DNA from: Gemmatimonadota bacterium
GTDB lineage: Bacteria; Gemmatimonadota; Gemmatimonadetes; Palauibacterales; Palauibacteraceae
DNA length: 10,906 nt
Assembly: GCA_030601615.1 (NCBI GenBank)
Contig: JAUVTH010000027.1
Location: 1-10,906 of the forward strand
Reading direction: 5' to 3'
The notes under the pieces are model-generated. The model did no database searches and was not told the DNA's origin. It saw only the letters and a program-made list of their open reading frames with translations. Numbering within the stretch: position 1 is the stretch's first letter; every line of letters starts with the position of its first letter. Below are positions 1 to 6,060 of the stretch, one piece after another. The translations under genes were made by a program, and so were the position numbers.

Positions 1-324
1 CAGGCCGGCGCGAAACCCGCCGGCTACCGGAGACAGGAACGCGCCCAGGGCACGGTCGATGAAATAGACGGCGCCGGCTTCGCGCGCCCCCGGGGTGTCA
101 TCGGTCGGGATGATGAGAGCCGAGGTTGCCTCTACCTCGGCCGCTTCAGCCGGGCTGAGGAAGACGAGGGACGCAGGCTGTTCGCCCGACGCCATCAGCC
201 GTGCCTCAGCGGCTGCCCTGGCCGCGCCCGGAAAGCGAGCCGTCAGAACCGTCCACCCGACTACTCCACCCGATGCGCGCAGGAATTCCCTGCGGCTGGG
301 GAGCCCGTACGAAGGCTCCAGCAT
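1..324 (-). CDS. Gluconate 2-dehydrogenase subunit 3 family protein, Tat-exported (partial, 3' end beyond left edge)
   Basis: The minus strand is open from an ATG at 324 to the left edge, giving 108 codons without a stop. An AAGGAGG Shine-Dalgarno sequence (minus strand, positions 338-332) sits 7 nt before the ATG and fixes the start. The N-terminus carries a twin-arginine motif, SRREFLRA, followed by a hydrophobic stretch and an AAARAAA-like cleavage region, so the protein is probably exported folded by Tat. The mature part begins with 'LSPAEAAEVEATSALIIPTD' and continues with DDTPGAREAGAVYFIDRAL, the typical start of the gluconate 2-dehydrogenase subunit 3 family. In that family the small subunit accompanies a FAD-dependent GMC oxidoreductase and helps its export or assembly in periplasmic sugar or alcohol oxidation. 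The partner gene, if present, would lie to the left, outside the window. The family call is confident; the substrate is not known. Confidence 0.85.
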   Translation of the reverse strand, partial: MLEPSYGLPSRREFLRASGGVVGWTVLTARFPGAARAAAEARLMASGEQPASLVFLSPAEAAEVEATSALIIPTDDTPGAREAGAVYFIDRALGAFLSPVAGGFRAGL

Positions 325-495
325 GACCGTCCCTCCTTCCGTCAATGTCGAGTGTCGATCACAGCCTCGGGTATGAAGGTACGCACTGCGTCCGGAAGAC
401 GTAAATGTCGACCCGGGGGGTCGCGCAGTGGCCCGGACAGCGCGATGTTGGAAAAGACGACAGCCGTTCGACCGCGTAACCGCCGGAGGGTGACC
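325..495. promoter_or_regulatory. Divergent intergenic region with nested inverted repeats
   Basis: This 171-bp gap separates divergent genes, so promoters for both are expected here, though I found no clean -35/-10 pair. It contains TGTCGA three times (346-351, 353-358, 406-411), the first and third within the longer word AATGTCGA. It also has a 7-bp inverted repeat, CACTGCG (384-390) with CGCAGTG (424-430), enclosing a smaller GACCC/GGGTC hairpin (410-414 with 418-422). GTCCGG (390-395) can also pair with CCGGAC (433-438). No protein-coding gene is apparent in the gap. Confidence 0.35.
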
Positions 496-855
496 ATGAG
501 CTACGTTCCGATCGTACCTCGGTCCGACAGGACGAGGATCTCGCCGAGGGCCCGCGAGCTGGCGGCGCAGATCGATAAGCTCGTCCAGGACTTTCAGAGG
601 AGCTATCCCGATACCCGCCCCACCGACGTCCAGGAGGCCCTGAGAGTGGCATCCGGCAGCCCGGATACGGTGCCGGGCTCCCGCCGGGTCATCGCCGTTG
701 CGCTCGCCGTCGGCGTCGCGGTCCTCGTGGGCGGTCTGGCCTTCGTCGGAGAATCCGGAAGCGGCTCTCCCGACCTTCCGGCCAATTCCATTCTGTGGCT
801 CGTAGCCGGCGTGATTATCGTGCTGGCGTTCGTGGCCCGCGCGCGGCGCTCCTGA
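496..855 (+). CDS. Small membrane protein with two predicted TM segments, unknown function
   Basis: This encodes 119 aa. The ATG at 496 is chosen because GGAGGG (485-490) lies 5 nt upstream; the reading frame extends further left, but that part has no ribosome binding site and reads as low-complexity shadow. The N-terminal ~60 residues are soluble and charged, with a likely helix around residues 18-52 (ELAAQIDKLVQDFQ...). Two hydrophobic segments follow, at about 64-84 and 98-115, joined by a Gly/Ser-rich loop, and the C-terminus is basic (ARARRS). This predicts a helical hairpin in the inner membrane with both ends in the cytoplasm. The gene ends 50 bp before an ABC transporter ATPase on the same strand and could share its transcript. 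I do not recognise the family. Confidence 0.7.
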   Translation: MSYVPIVPRSDRTRISPRARELAAQIDKLVQDFQRSYPDTRPTDVQEALRVASGSPDTVPGSRRVIAVALAVGVAVLVGGLAFVGESGSGSPDLPANSILWLVAGVIIVLAFVARARRS

Positions 856-905
856 GATCGCGGTACGGTTGAAACTCTGTTGATCGACTCCCCGTTCTGT
901 AGCGC

Positions 906-1880
906 ATGAAGAGCGCCTCGGACGTTCCGATCATCCAGACCTTCGGCCTCAGCAAGCGGTATCGGCAGACGACCGCGGTCGACGAGATCTCGCTACGGGT
1001 GGAACCGGGGCAGGTGTTCGGCTTCCTCGGGCCGAACGGCGCCGGCAAGACCACGACGATCGGTCTCCTCCTCGGGATCATCAATCCGAGTGGCGGGCGC
1101 TTCCGCCTGTTCGGAGGTGAGAGCGCGGCCGAGCTGCATGCTGCGCGTCGGCGGATCGGAGCCACGCTCGAGTACCCGAATTTCTATCCGTATCTCTCAG
1201 GAAGAGACAACCTGCGGATCGTGGCCGACGTGAAGGGACTCGACTCGAAGGAGATCGATCGAGTCCTCGACCTGGTGGGGCTTGGTCGGCGGGCGAAGCA
1301 GAAGTTCAAGGCATATTCGCTCGGCATGAAACAGCGCCTCGCCCTCGGCGCCACGATGCTGGGCGACCCTGAACTGATCATTCTCGACGAGCCAGCGAAC
1401 GGCCTCGATCCGGAGGGCATGCGCGAGATCCGGGAGATCATCCGCGGACTCGGCGAGCGCGGAAAGACGATCTTCCTCTCCAGCCACCTGCTGTCGGAAG
1501 TGGAGCGTACCTGCACCCACGTCGCGATCATCCAGCACGGTCGGATCGTCCGCCAGGACAGCGTAGCGGATGTCACGTCCCACGGAGTAGCGGGCCTGCG
1601 GTCCGCGGATCTCGCGGCGCTCGAGACGGCGGTGGCTGAGTATCCGGCAGCGCAGTGGGTCAAGCGCCGCGGCGACAGGGTCGTGGCCGAGCTCGACGAC
1701 GGTGACCTGGCGGCGCTGAACGAGTGGCTGGTCGGGCGCGGCATTCATGTCTCGCATCTGGTTTTCGAGGCGCGCTCGCTCGAAGACGTGTTCATGGAAG
1801 CCACGGGCGTGGCCGATATCGGTGAACCCACCGATGGCTCGTCCGGGCGGGACGAGCGGCGCATGGGAGAGGTACCGTGA
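906..1880 (+). CDS. ABC transporter ATP-binding protein (BcrA/NatA-like exporter class)
   Basis: This 324-aa protein is the cytoplasmic ATPase of an ABC-2 type exporter. Visible motifs are Walker A GPNGAGKT (residues 42-49), the signature YSLGMKQRL (137-145), Walker B LIILDEP (157-163) with catalytic Glu162, and the H-loop SSH (192-194). The Q-loop region reads IGATLEYPNFYPYLSGRDNL, with Glu where many ABC proteins have Gln. This is typical of the bacitracin/lantibiotic-exporter (BcrA) branch. A C-terminal extension of about 100 residues follows the nucleotide-binding domain, ending in a charged tail. The ATG at 906 has no clear Shine-Dalgarno sequence, so the exact start is less sure, but the domain begins only about 10 residues later. 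The stop overlaps the permease start (GTGA). The cargo cannot be read from sequence; drugs, peptides, sodium or lipids are all possible. Confidence 0.92.
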   Translation: MKSASDVPIIQTFGLSKRYRQTTAVDEISLRVEPGQVFGFLGPNGAGKTTTIGLLLGIINPSGGRFRLFGGESAAELHAARRRIGATLEYPNFYPYLSGRDNLRIVADVKGLDSKEIDRVLDLVGLGRRAKQKFKAYSLGMKQRLALGATMLGDPELIILDEPANGLDPEGMREIREIIRGLGERGKTIFLSSHLLSEVERTCTHVAIIQHGRIVRQDSVADVTSHGVAGLRSADLAALETAVAEYPAAQWVKRRGDRVVAELDDGDLAALNEWLVGRGIHVSHLVFEARSLEDVFMEATGVADIGEPTDGSSGRDERRMGEVP

Positions 1881-2701
1881 TCGCCGGCGCGTTCCGTGCT
1901 GAGATGTGGAAGATGTGGAAGCGCCCCGCCACCTGGGTGACACTCGGCCTGTTCGGGCTGATCACGTTCGCGGATCTGTTCGACGAGTTCCGCGATGCGC
2001 GCAAGGACCCAGAAGATCCGTTCTTCCTCCCGGACGCATGGGGCCAGATACTGGGCCAGGAGGTGCTGATCGGCTTCATCTTCGCCTCGGTGCTGCTCAT
2101 CCTGCTCGTGGCGTCGGAATTCAGTTGGCGGACGGCGAGGCAGAACGTCATCGACGGCCTGTCGAAGACCCAGTGGTACTCGGCCAAGGTGCTGCTCCTG
2201 CCGTTCCTGGTCGCGCTCTTCCTGGCCCTTCGTGTCGTCGTCGGAGGATCGTTCGCCCTCGCCGGGACAGATCTGTCTGCCGGCGTCACTTTGTTCGGTG
2301 CCGCGCAGCTCTCGGCGCTCGGAGGGATGTTCCTGACCGGGGTCGGCTACGCCGGTCTGGCTCTGTTCGCGGCCATCGCGATCCGCTCTTCCGGGCCGGC
2401 GATGGCGGTGTGGTTCGCGTGGTTCGCCTTCGGGGAGAGGCTTCTGGTCGGAGGTCTGGGCAGCCTGTTCGAGGGTCTTCGCCCGGTCCTGAGGTGGGCG
2501 CCGATCACCACCTTCAACCGTCTGCGGGACTACATCCAGTACGACTCCGCCGCTTTCCGGCGGGCCGCGGAATGGGCCGCGGAACACGAGCGTCCGGGCC
2601 CCGAGCTCGAAGCTCTCGGCCCCGCGATCGCAGGCAGCCTTCTGTGGATCGCCGCGCTCACGCTGGTGGGCTGGCTATGGTACCGGAAGAGGGACCTGTA
2701 G
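1877..2701 (+). CDS. ABC-2 type transporter permease
   Basis: This 274-aa protein starts at a GTG that overlaps the ATPase stop codon (GTGA, 1877-1880), with the purine-rich GGGAGAGG (1865-1872) just upstream. That arrangement indicates translational coupling. Predicted membrane segments lie at about residues 17-35, 62-80, 105-129, 140-169 (possibly two), 173-195 and 249-268, consistent with the six helices of ABC-2 permeases. After the second helix comes the family's conserved cytosolic stretch EFSWRTARQNVIDGLSKTQW (81-100), which probably forms the coupling region that contacts the ATPase. The protein ends in a basic WYRKRDL tail. With the ATPase it should form a homodimeric-permease exporter in the inner membrane. 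The gene is followed by a hairpin and a long gap, so it probably closes the operon. Confidence 0.9.
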   Translation: MIAGAFRAEMWKMWKRPATWVTLGLFGLITFADLFDEFRDARKDPEDPFFLPDAWGQILGQEVLIGFIFASVLLILLVASEFSWRTARQNVIDGLSKTQWYSAKVLLLPFLVALFLALRVVVGGSFALAGTDLSAGVTLFGAAQLSALGGMFLTGVGYAGLALFAAIAIRSSGPAMAVWFAWFAFGERLLVGGLGSLFEGLRPVLRWAPITTFNRLRDYIQYDSAAFRRAAEWAAEHERPGPELEALGPAIAGSLLWIAALTLVGWLWYRKRDL

Positions 2702-2721
2702 CGGCGTTCGCGCCTCACAGG
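2695..2721 (+). terminator. Weak hairpin at the end of the ABC operon
   Basis: CCTGT (2695-2699) pairs with ACAGG (2717-2721) around an inner GGCG-TTCG-CGCC stem (2703-2714) closed by a stable TTCG tetraloop. The structure overlaps the permease stop codon and has no following T-run. It may be a factor-assisted terminator or a transcript-end stabiliser rather than a classical intrinsic terminator. Confidence 0.35.
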
Positions 2722-2978
2722 AGCATCTCCCACCGATAGACGCGGGTGCGACGTTCTTCGCTCCCGTTCTCCCTAATGTGACCCGCACCCCGTATGTTGA
2801 ATGCCGTGCCCGCCTGCCGCCCGGATGGGCAGTGGCGAGGCCACAGCTTGTCCCCGGCCTGTGGACGTGACTCAACGCCACCGTGGCGTCAGCTCCGTAA
2901 GTTATTGTGGCGCAAAGTTGTGGACGTAGGCACGGCCTGTGCGTCCCTGCTAACCGAACCCTTCTGCGCGAGAGGAAG
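2702..2978. other. 277-bp intergenic gap with short repeats and palindromes, no gene seen
   Basis: No reading frame here has a convincing start and coding character. The gap holds a perfect 7-bp inverted repeat with a single central base, ACGCCAC-C-GTGGCGT (2875-2889), and a GTGGC-GAG-GCCAC hairpin (2832-2844). GGGTGC (2745-2750) can pair with GCACCC (2785-2790). The words GTGGCG and TGTGGACGT recur in it. It must carry the promoter of the downstream 100-aa gene, but I see no consensus -35/-10. It could hide a small RNA; nothing in the sequence proves that. Confidence 0.4.
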
Positions 2979-3281
2979 ATGAGCGAACGAGCCTTCTGGG
3001 CATCCAATCCGGACGCACTGCTGACGAGCGCTGCCCAGGCGGTCGAGGCGAAGAACGGCCTTGGGCGCTTTCTCGGCCGTTCGTGGGACTACGTGGACGC
3101 ACACCTTGCCGAGGTGCTGCTGGTCACGCTCGAGCGCCTTCCGGAGGCCGGGCTACTCCGCCGCGAGTCCGATCGGATGATACTCCGGTGGGTGGGGCGC
3201 CTCATCGACGAAGTGGCGAACGATGATCCCTTCCGGCCGAAGATCCTCCGACACTACCGGTCCAAGCTCGCCCAGGACTGA
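2979..3281 (+). CDS. Small soluble protein of unknown function (100 aa)
   Basis: The ATG at 2979 follows a purine-rich AGAGGAAG and is preferred over an in-frame start at 2907, whose extra 24 residues look non-coding and lack a ribosome binding site. The protein is hydrophilic, with no signal peptide or TM segment, and is probably all-helical. Notable words are a Trp-containing N-terminus (SERAFWASNPDALL), 'RSWDYVDAHLAEVLLVTLER' (34-53) and a basic C-terminus (PKILRHYRSKL). It stands alone, with 277 bp upstream and 135 bp downstream. I do not recognise a family. It could be a small adaptor or regulator, but that is only a guess from size and composition. Confidence 0.7.
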   Translation: MSERAFWASNPDALLTSAAQAVEAKNGLGRFLGRSWDYVDAHLAEVLLVTLERLPEAGLLRRESDRMILRWVGRLIDEVANDDPFRPKILRHYRSKLAQD

Positions 3282-3301
3282 AGACCCGCGACCCTCTTCC
3301 A

Positions 3302-3314
3302 TCCCGTAGCGGGA
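3302..3314 (+). terminator. Short hairpin after the 100-aa gene
   Basis: TCCCG-TAG-CGGGA is a perfect 5-bp stem with a 3-nt loop, 20 bp after the stop codon at 3281. No T-run follows. It is the only structure in this gap that could end the upstream transcript, and it is short, so the call is tentative. Confidence 0.25.
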
Positions 3315-3416
3315 CGCGCCCGCCTTTGACCTGTTCATCACAGTGCAACAGACCGATCTTCACTGGAGCGGCGACCGAATCGCGGGCGCCTTGATCGCAA
3401 CAATGGCAGCTCCACC

Positions 3417-3695
3417 ATGAAAGCCGTGGCCGAGATACAGATCATTCCGATCGGATCCGGGGTGTCGGTACGGAAGGAAGTGCAGCGTGCGCACGCTATT
3501 CTCGAGGACTCAGGTCTCAACGCGCAGCTTCACTCCTACGGTACCAACGTCGAAGGCGATCTCGAGGACATTCTCCGGGCCGTCCAGCGGATCCACGAAA
3601 CCCTGCATGCCGAGGGGACCGTGCGCCTGTCCACGTTCCTGAAGATTGGCACGCGGACAGACAAGGAACCGAGCCTGGCGGGCAAGCTGTTCTGA
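3417..3695 (+). CDS. MTH1187/DUF77-type thiamine-binding protein
   Basis: This is 92 aa, the normal length for the MTH1187/YkoF-like thiamine-binding family. The features match the family: an N-terminal beta-strand 'AEIQIIPIGSGVSVRKEV', a helix with Val-Gln-Arg-Ala, then 'LNAQLHSYGTNVEGDLEDIL', in which the Y-G-T-N/x-VEG segment is the family hallmark, and a final 'VRLSTFLKIGTRTDK' strand. Members fold like ferredoxin, form oligomers and bind thiamine or related hydroxymethylpyrimidine compounds. Their role is often unclear. There is no clear Shine-Dalgarno sequence before the ATG. A five-codon frame (ATG at 3403, sequence MAAPP) ends in an ATGA overlap with this start, which may be chance or weak coupling. 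No TPP riboswitch (THI box) and no thiamine transporter gene is visible nearby. Confidence 0.85.
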   Translation: MKAVAEIQIIPIGSGVSVRKEVQRAHAILEDSGLNAQLHSYGTNVEGDLEDILRAVQRIHETLHAEGTVRLSTFLKIGTRTDKEPSLAGKLF

Positions 3696-3767
3696 GCCGC
3701 TTCGAGTCCGTATCATCTGCGATTCGTCGCCGCACCTCAGCGGAGACTGCTCGTTCACGGAGCCGTG

Positions 3768-3792
3768 CCGGTGGCGCGGTTACCGCAACCGG
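3768..3792 (+). promoter_or_regulatory. Hairpin overlapping the ribosome binding site of the MliC-like gene
   Basis: CCGGT (3768-3772) pairs with ACCGG (3788-3792), and GCGG-TTA-CCGC (3776-3786) forms the inner stem. The 3' arm includes the first two bases of the GGAG (3791-3794) that serves as Shine-Dalgarno for the ATG at 3803. The hairpin could therefore damp translation when folded. The structure is short and its role is inferred. Confidence 0.3.
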
Positions 3793-3802
3793 AGACGTTG
3801 AG

Positions 3803-4216
3803 ATGTTCCAGTCGAACCAGATATCGAAGTATGCCTCGCTGGTGATTGCCGCTGGCCTCCTGGGCACGGTCGCATGTTCCTCGGACTCGGTGGAGGAGCA
3901 GGCCGATGCCGCCGCGGAAGCGGCCGAGGCCCCCGTCAGCATGGGGCAGGTGCAGGCGCCGCACGGTGAAGTATCGAGCATGATGTATGAGTGCGCCGAC
4001 GATAAGAGCTTCATGTTCACGATCGCCCCTGGCGTGGCACAGGCCGCTCTAAGGATGGGAGACGAGGTCTACCAGCTCGATCAGCAGGAAGTGGCTTCAG
4101 GGGTCGAGTTCTCCGACGGCTCGATCACGTTCCGTGGTAAGGGTCCCGAAGCGTTTGTCGAGAAGGATGGAGAGCAGATCTTCACCGATTGCAAGGCCGC
4201 CGGTCACCCGCAGTAG
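3803..4216 (+). CDS. Lipoprotein with MliC-like (c-type lysozyme inhibitor) domain
   Basis: This encodes 137 aa. A hydrophobic signal (about residues 11-24) ends in GTVAC, a lipobox with lipidation at Cys25; Thr at -3 is slightly unusual. An Ala/Glu-rich linker follows (SDSVEEQADAAAEAAEAP), then a beta-rich domain from about residue 60. It begins with MYECADDKSF and continues through 'YQLDQQEVASGVEFSDGSIT', 'FRGKGPEAFVEKDG' and a closing FTDCKA. This order (Y-x-C, S/D-G, F-x-G-K-G-x-E-A, final Cys) matches the MliC family, in which the first and last cysteines (here Cys64 and Cys130) form a disulfide. MliC proteins sit in the periplasm or outer membrane and block host or predator c-type lysozyme. 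The GGAG Shine-Dalgarno is 8 nt upstream. The gene converges on the blaR-like gene, suggesting a cell-wall defence neighbourhood. Confidence 0.78.
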   Translation: MFQSNQISKYASLVIAAGLLGTVACSSDSVEEQADAAAEAAEAPVSMGQVQAPHGEVSSMMYECADDKSFMFTIAPGVAQAALRMGDEVYQLDQQEVASGVEFSDGSITFRGKGPEAFVEKDGEQIFTDCKAAGHPQ

Positions 4217-4225
4217 AGGTGCACC

Positions 4226-4264
4226 GGGAGCGAGCGGGAGGCGCCACGTCCCCCGCTCGCTTCC
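4226..4264. terminator. Strong bidirectional hairpin between convergent genes
   Basis: GGGAGCGAGCGGG (4226-4238) pairs with CCCGCTCGCTTCC (4252-4264) over 13 bp, with one G-U wobble on the plus-strand RNA, around a 13-nt loop. It lies 9 bp after the MliC-like stop and 3 bp after the end of the M56 gene, so it can serve both transcripts. There is no long T-run on either side. Its position and length still make it the best terminator in the window. Confidence 0.75.
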
Positions 4265-4267
4265 ACA

Positions 4268-5689
4268 CTACTGAGATCCATCCTCCGTGTGCCTCGGCGG
4301 CTCGTTCTCGACGGCCTTCAATTCCTTGATCGTCGCCTCTTTTCGGAGTTTCAGCTCGTACCGCGTCGCTCCCTCCTCGACCCCGAAATAGTAATCGCCC
4401 TCTGCGTGCGGCTTGATCTCCACGAGCTCGTTGGACGTGGGATCGCCAAACTGGACGTCCTCGCCGAAATGCGCGCTTTCCGTCCCGTCCTCGTGAATCA
4501 GCGTGAGCTTGATCTGGCCGTGTTCCTTCAGCTTGCCGATGAGCATTTCCGCGTGACCCTTCTCGCGCAGCTCGTGGAGCTTGACCCGGTCGATCACATA
4601 GGTGTCGCCACCGACCTCCTCCACAACCAGAGTGAGTTCACCCTCTTCCTCGAGGATCCGCTGCAGCTCTGCTTGGTCCGTCGGATCCAGCTGTGTGACC
4701 TGCTTGCCCGAGGTGATCTCCTGCAGCTCTACCGGATCGGTAGGGACCGGTGCCTCGCAAGCGGCCACCAGGAGTACGAGGGCTCCCGCTGTCGCGATTG
4801 CCGCCGGCAGGTACCGCGGCCCTTTCCTCTTCTCCGTCATCTCCCGAATCCTCCTCCCAAGTTGAGAATGGAAATGGACAAATGCGCCGGCCATCACGGG
4901 CGACGCTGCGCGCCGGCTTCCCGCTTCGAGCAGCAGGGAAGCGTATTCGCGCAGCTCGGCGCCCGTCCGCAGGACACGGCGGTCGCAGTCGAGCTCCACA
5001 GCCAGGCGCAGCCGACGCAGCTGCCACCAGGCGAATACGTTCCAGGGCATCAGCGCAACGGCGACGACTGCGGCGAACAGCAGACGTTGGTCGCCGGCCC
5101 GCAGGTGCTCGACCTCGTGCAGCACGATGAGACGTCGCCGGCTGGGCTCACACGCCACTGCCCAGCGGGGAAGCACCACCTGGCTCCGTCCCACGCCGAG
5201 CACTGCCGGACCGAGGTTGTCGGACACCCGAACCCGGTGGCCGTGGAGCCGGCGCACCGGCCACGCGCGTGCTCGAATACGAAGGCGCCGATACGTGATC
5301 GCGAGGGCGGACAGCAGGGACCCGGCTGCCCCGATCCACAGCACGGTGAGGGGAAGATCCACGGCGGTCGCTCCGGACCCGAGTTGACTCCAGACTCCGC
5401 CGAGCGCCGCGGACGCACCCTCGAGAATCCCGGCCAGGCCGGTGAGCATTCCGGAGCCGGCTTCGGCCGCGATGGAGACTGCCCCCTCCTGGGTGCTGGC
5501 AGGTACAGCCATACCACGCTCCGGGACCCGACGGGCCAGGACCGGAAGCGTCCAACCCAGGGTGATCGCACCCGCCCACACCCAGCGCGTCGGGCCTCCT
5601 ATCCAGCGGGCGGCCCGCTCCATGAGTAGGGCCGCAAGACACAGCACGGCCGATACGGCCAGTCCGTACACGATCCATGCGGCGATCAT
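4268..5689 (-). CDS. M56 family (BlaR1/MecR1-type) membrane metallopeptidase sensor
   Basis: This 473-aa protein starts at the ATG at 5689, which overlaps the BlaI stop (ATGA) and has GGAGAG upstream. Membrane helices lie at about residues 3-23, 35-52, 112-132, 203-222 and 293-310. The catalytic site is HEVEH (191-195), preceded by VL and followed by LRAGDQ. The third zinc ligand is probably Glu232 in VELDCDRRVL. The M56 motif 'GPAVLGVGRSQVVLP' (160-174) is also present. In BlaR1 systems such a protease, on sensing an external signal, triggers loss of the partner repressor. Here residues 311-473 form a periplasmic, charge-rich domain with no penicillin-binding motifs (no SxxK, no KTG). The last helix ends in LLVAAC, which resembles a lipobox. 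The ligand sensed is unknown. Confidence 0.9.
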   Translation of the reverse strand: MIAAWIVYGLAVSAVLCLAALLMERAARWIGGPTRWVWAGAITLGWTLPVLARRVPERGMAVPASTQEGAVSIAAEAGSGMLTGLAGILEGASAALGGVWSQLGSGATAVDLPLTVLWIGAAGSLLSALAITYRRLRIRARAWPVRRLHGHRVRVSDNLGPAVLGVGRSQVVLPRWAVACEPSRRRLIVLHEVEHLRAGDQRLLFAAVVAVALMPWNVFAWWQLRRLRLAVELDCDRRVLRTGAELREYASLLLEAGSRRAASPVMAGAFVHFHSQLGRRIREMTEKRKGPRYLPAAIATAGALVLLVAACEAPVPTDPVELQEITSGKQVTQLDPTDQAELQRILEEEGELTLVVEEVGGDTYVIDRVKLHELREKGHAEMLIGKLKEHGQIKLTLIHEDGTESAHFGEDVQFGDPTSNELVEIKPHAEGDYYFGVEEGATRYELKLRKEATIKELKAVENEPPRHTEDGSQ

Positions 5690-6060
5690 GATTCCAGCTC
5701 TCCGAGGCGCTCGTCGAGGAGCTCGCGGATGCGGCGCAGCTCGTCCGGGGAGACCTCTTCGTCGGCCAGCAGGCGTGTCACCAGCAGCTCTCGCGAGCCT
5801 TGATACATCTTGTCGAGCACCCGGTCGAGGGCACGGCCGCCAGCTTCCTCCGGCCGGGTGACGGGGAAGTAGCGGTATGCCTTTCCCTCCGCCTCGTGCC
5901 GGACGTGCCCTTTGCCTTCCAGTGTCCGCAGCATCGTGAGGACGGTGGAGTATGCCAGGTCGTCCTCGAGCCCCTTCCACACCTGGTTCACGGTACCCGA
6001 GCCGTCCCGCCACAGGACCGCCATGATGTCGAGCTCCCGGTTCGTCAACCTCGTCGTCAC
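5686..6060 (-). CDS. BlaI/MecI/CopY family transcriptional repressor
   Basis: This 124-aa protein starts at a GTG (6060-6058) preceded by GGAGAGGAC and followed by TTRLTNRELDIMAVLWRDG, the standard start of the family. The winged helix-turn-helix lies in residues 5-66: a recognition helix around 'LAYSTVLTMLRTLEGKGHVR' (35-54) and a wing ending 'GKAYRYFPV'. The C-terminal ~50 residues are helical and should form the dimer (RALDRVLDKMYQGSRELLV...). The length equals that of BlaI and MecI. It overlaps the M56 peptidase gene by ATGA, so the two are co-translated. By family knowledge it represses its own operon and other targets by binding AT-rich inverted repeats until the partner protease inactivates it. 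The candidate operator is in the upstream divergent region. Confidence 0.93.
   Translation of the reverse strand: MTTRLTNRELDIMAVLWRDGSGTVNQVWKGLEDDLAYSTVLTMLRTLEGKGHVRHEAEGKAYRYFPVTRPEEAGGRALDRVLDKMYQGSRELLVTRLLADEEVSPDELRRIRELLDERLGELES

Noticed and set aside
352..495. A longer N-terminus for the two-TM protein starting at 352
   Set aside because: The added residues are low-complexity Arg/Pro/Ser-rich with no ribosome binding site, whereas the ATG at 496 has GGAGGG at good spacing.
1745..2587. A minus-strand open frame of 280 codons across the ABC genes
   Set aside because: It lies opposite the ATPase and permease, which have clear motifs; its Glu/Arg/Gln-rich translation is typical of antisense frames at high GC.
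3282..3416. A TPP riboswitch before the thiamine-binding gene
   Set aside because: The conserved CTGAGA and ACCTGATCTGG-like segments of the THI element are not present.
4289..5629. A long plus-strand open frame (446 codons) opposite the M56 gene
   Set aside because: It is antisense to a well-supported peptidase with intact motifs; its protein is Arg/Pro/His-rich with no recognisable domain, as expected for the shadow of a GC-rich gene.
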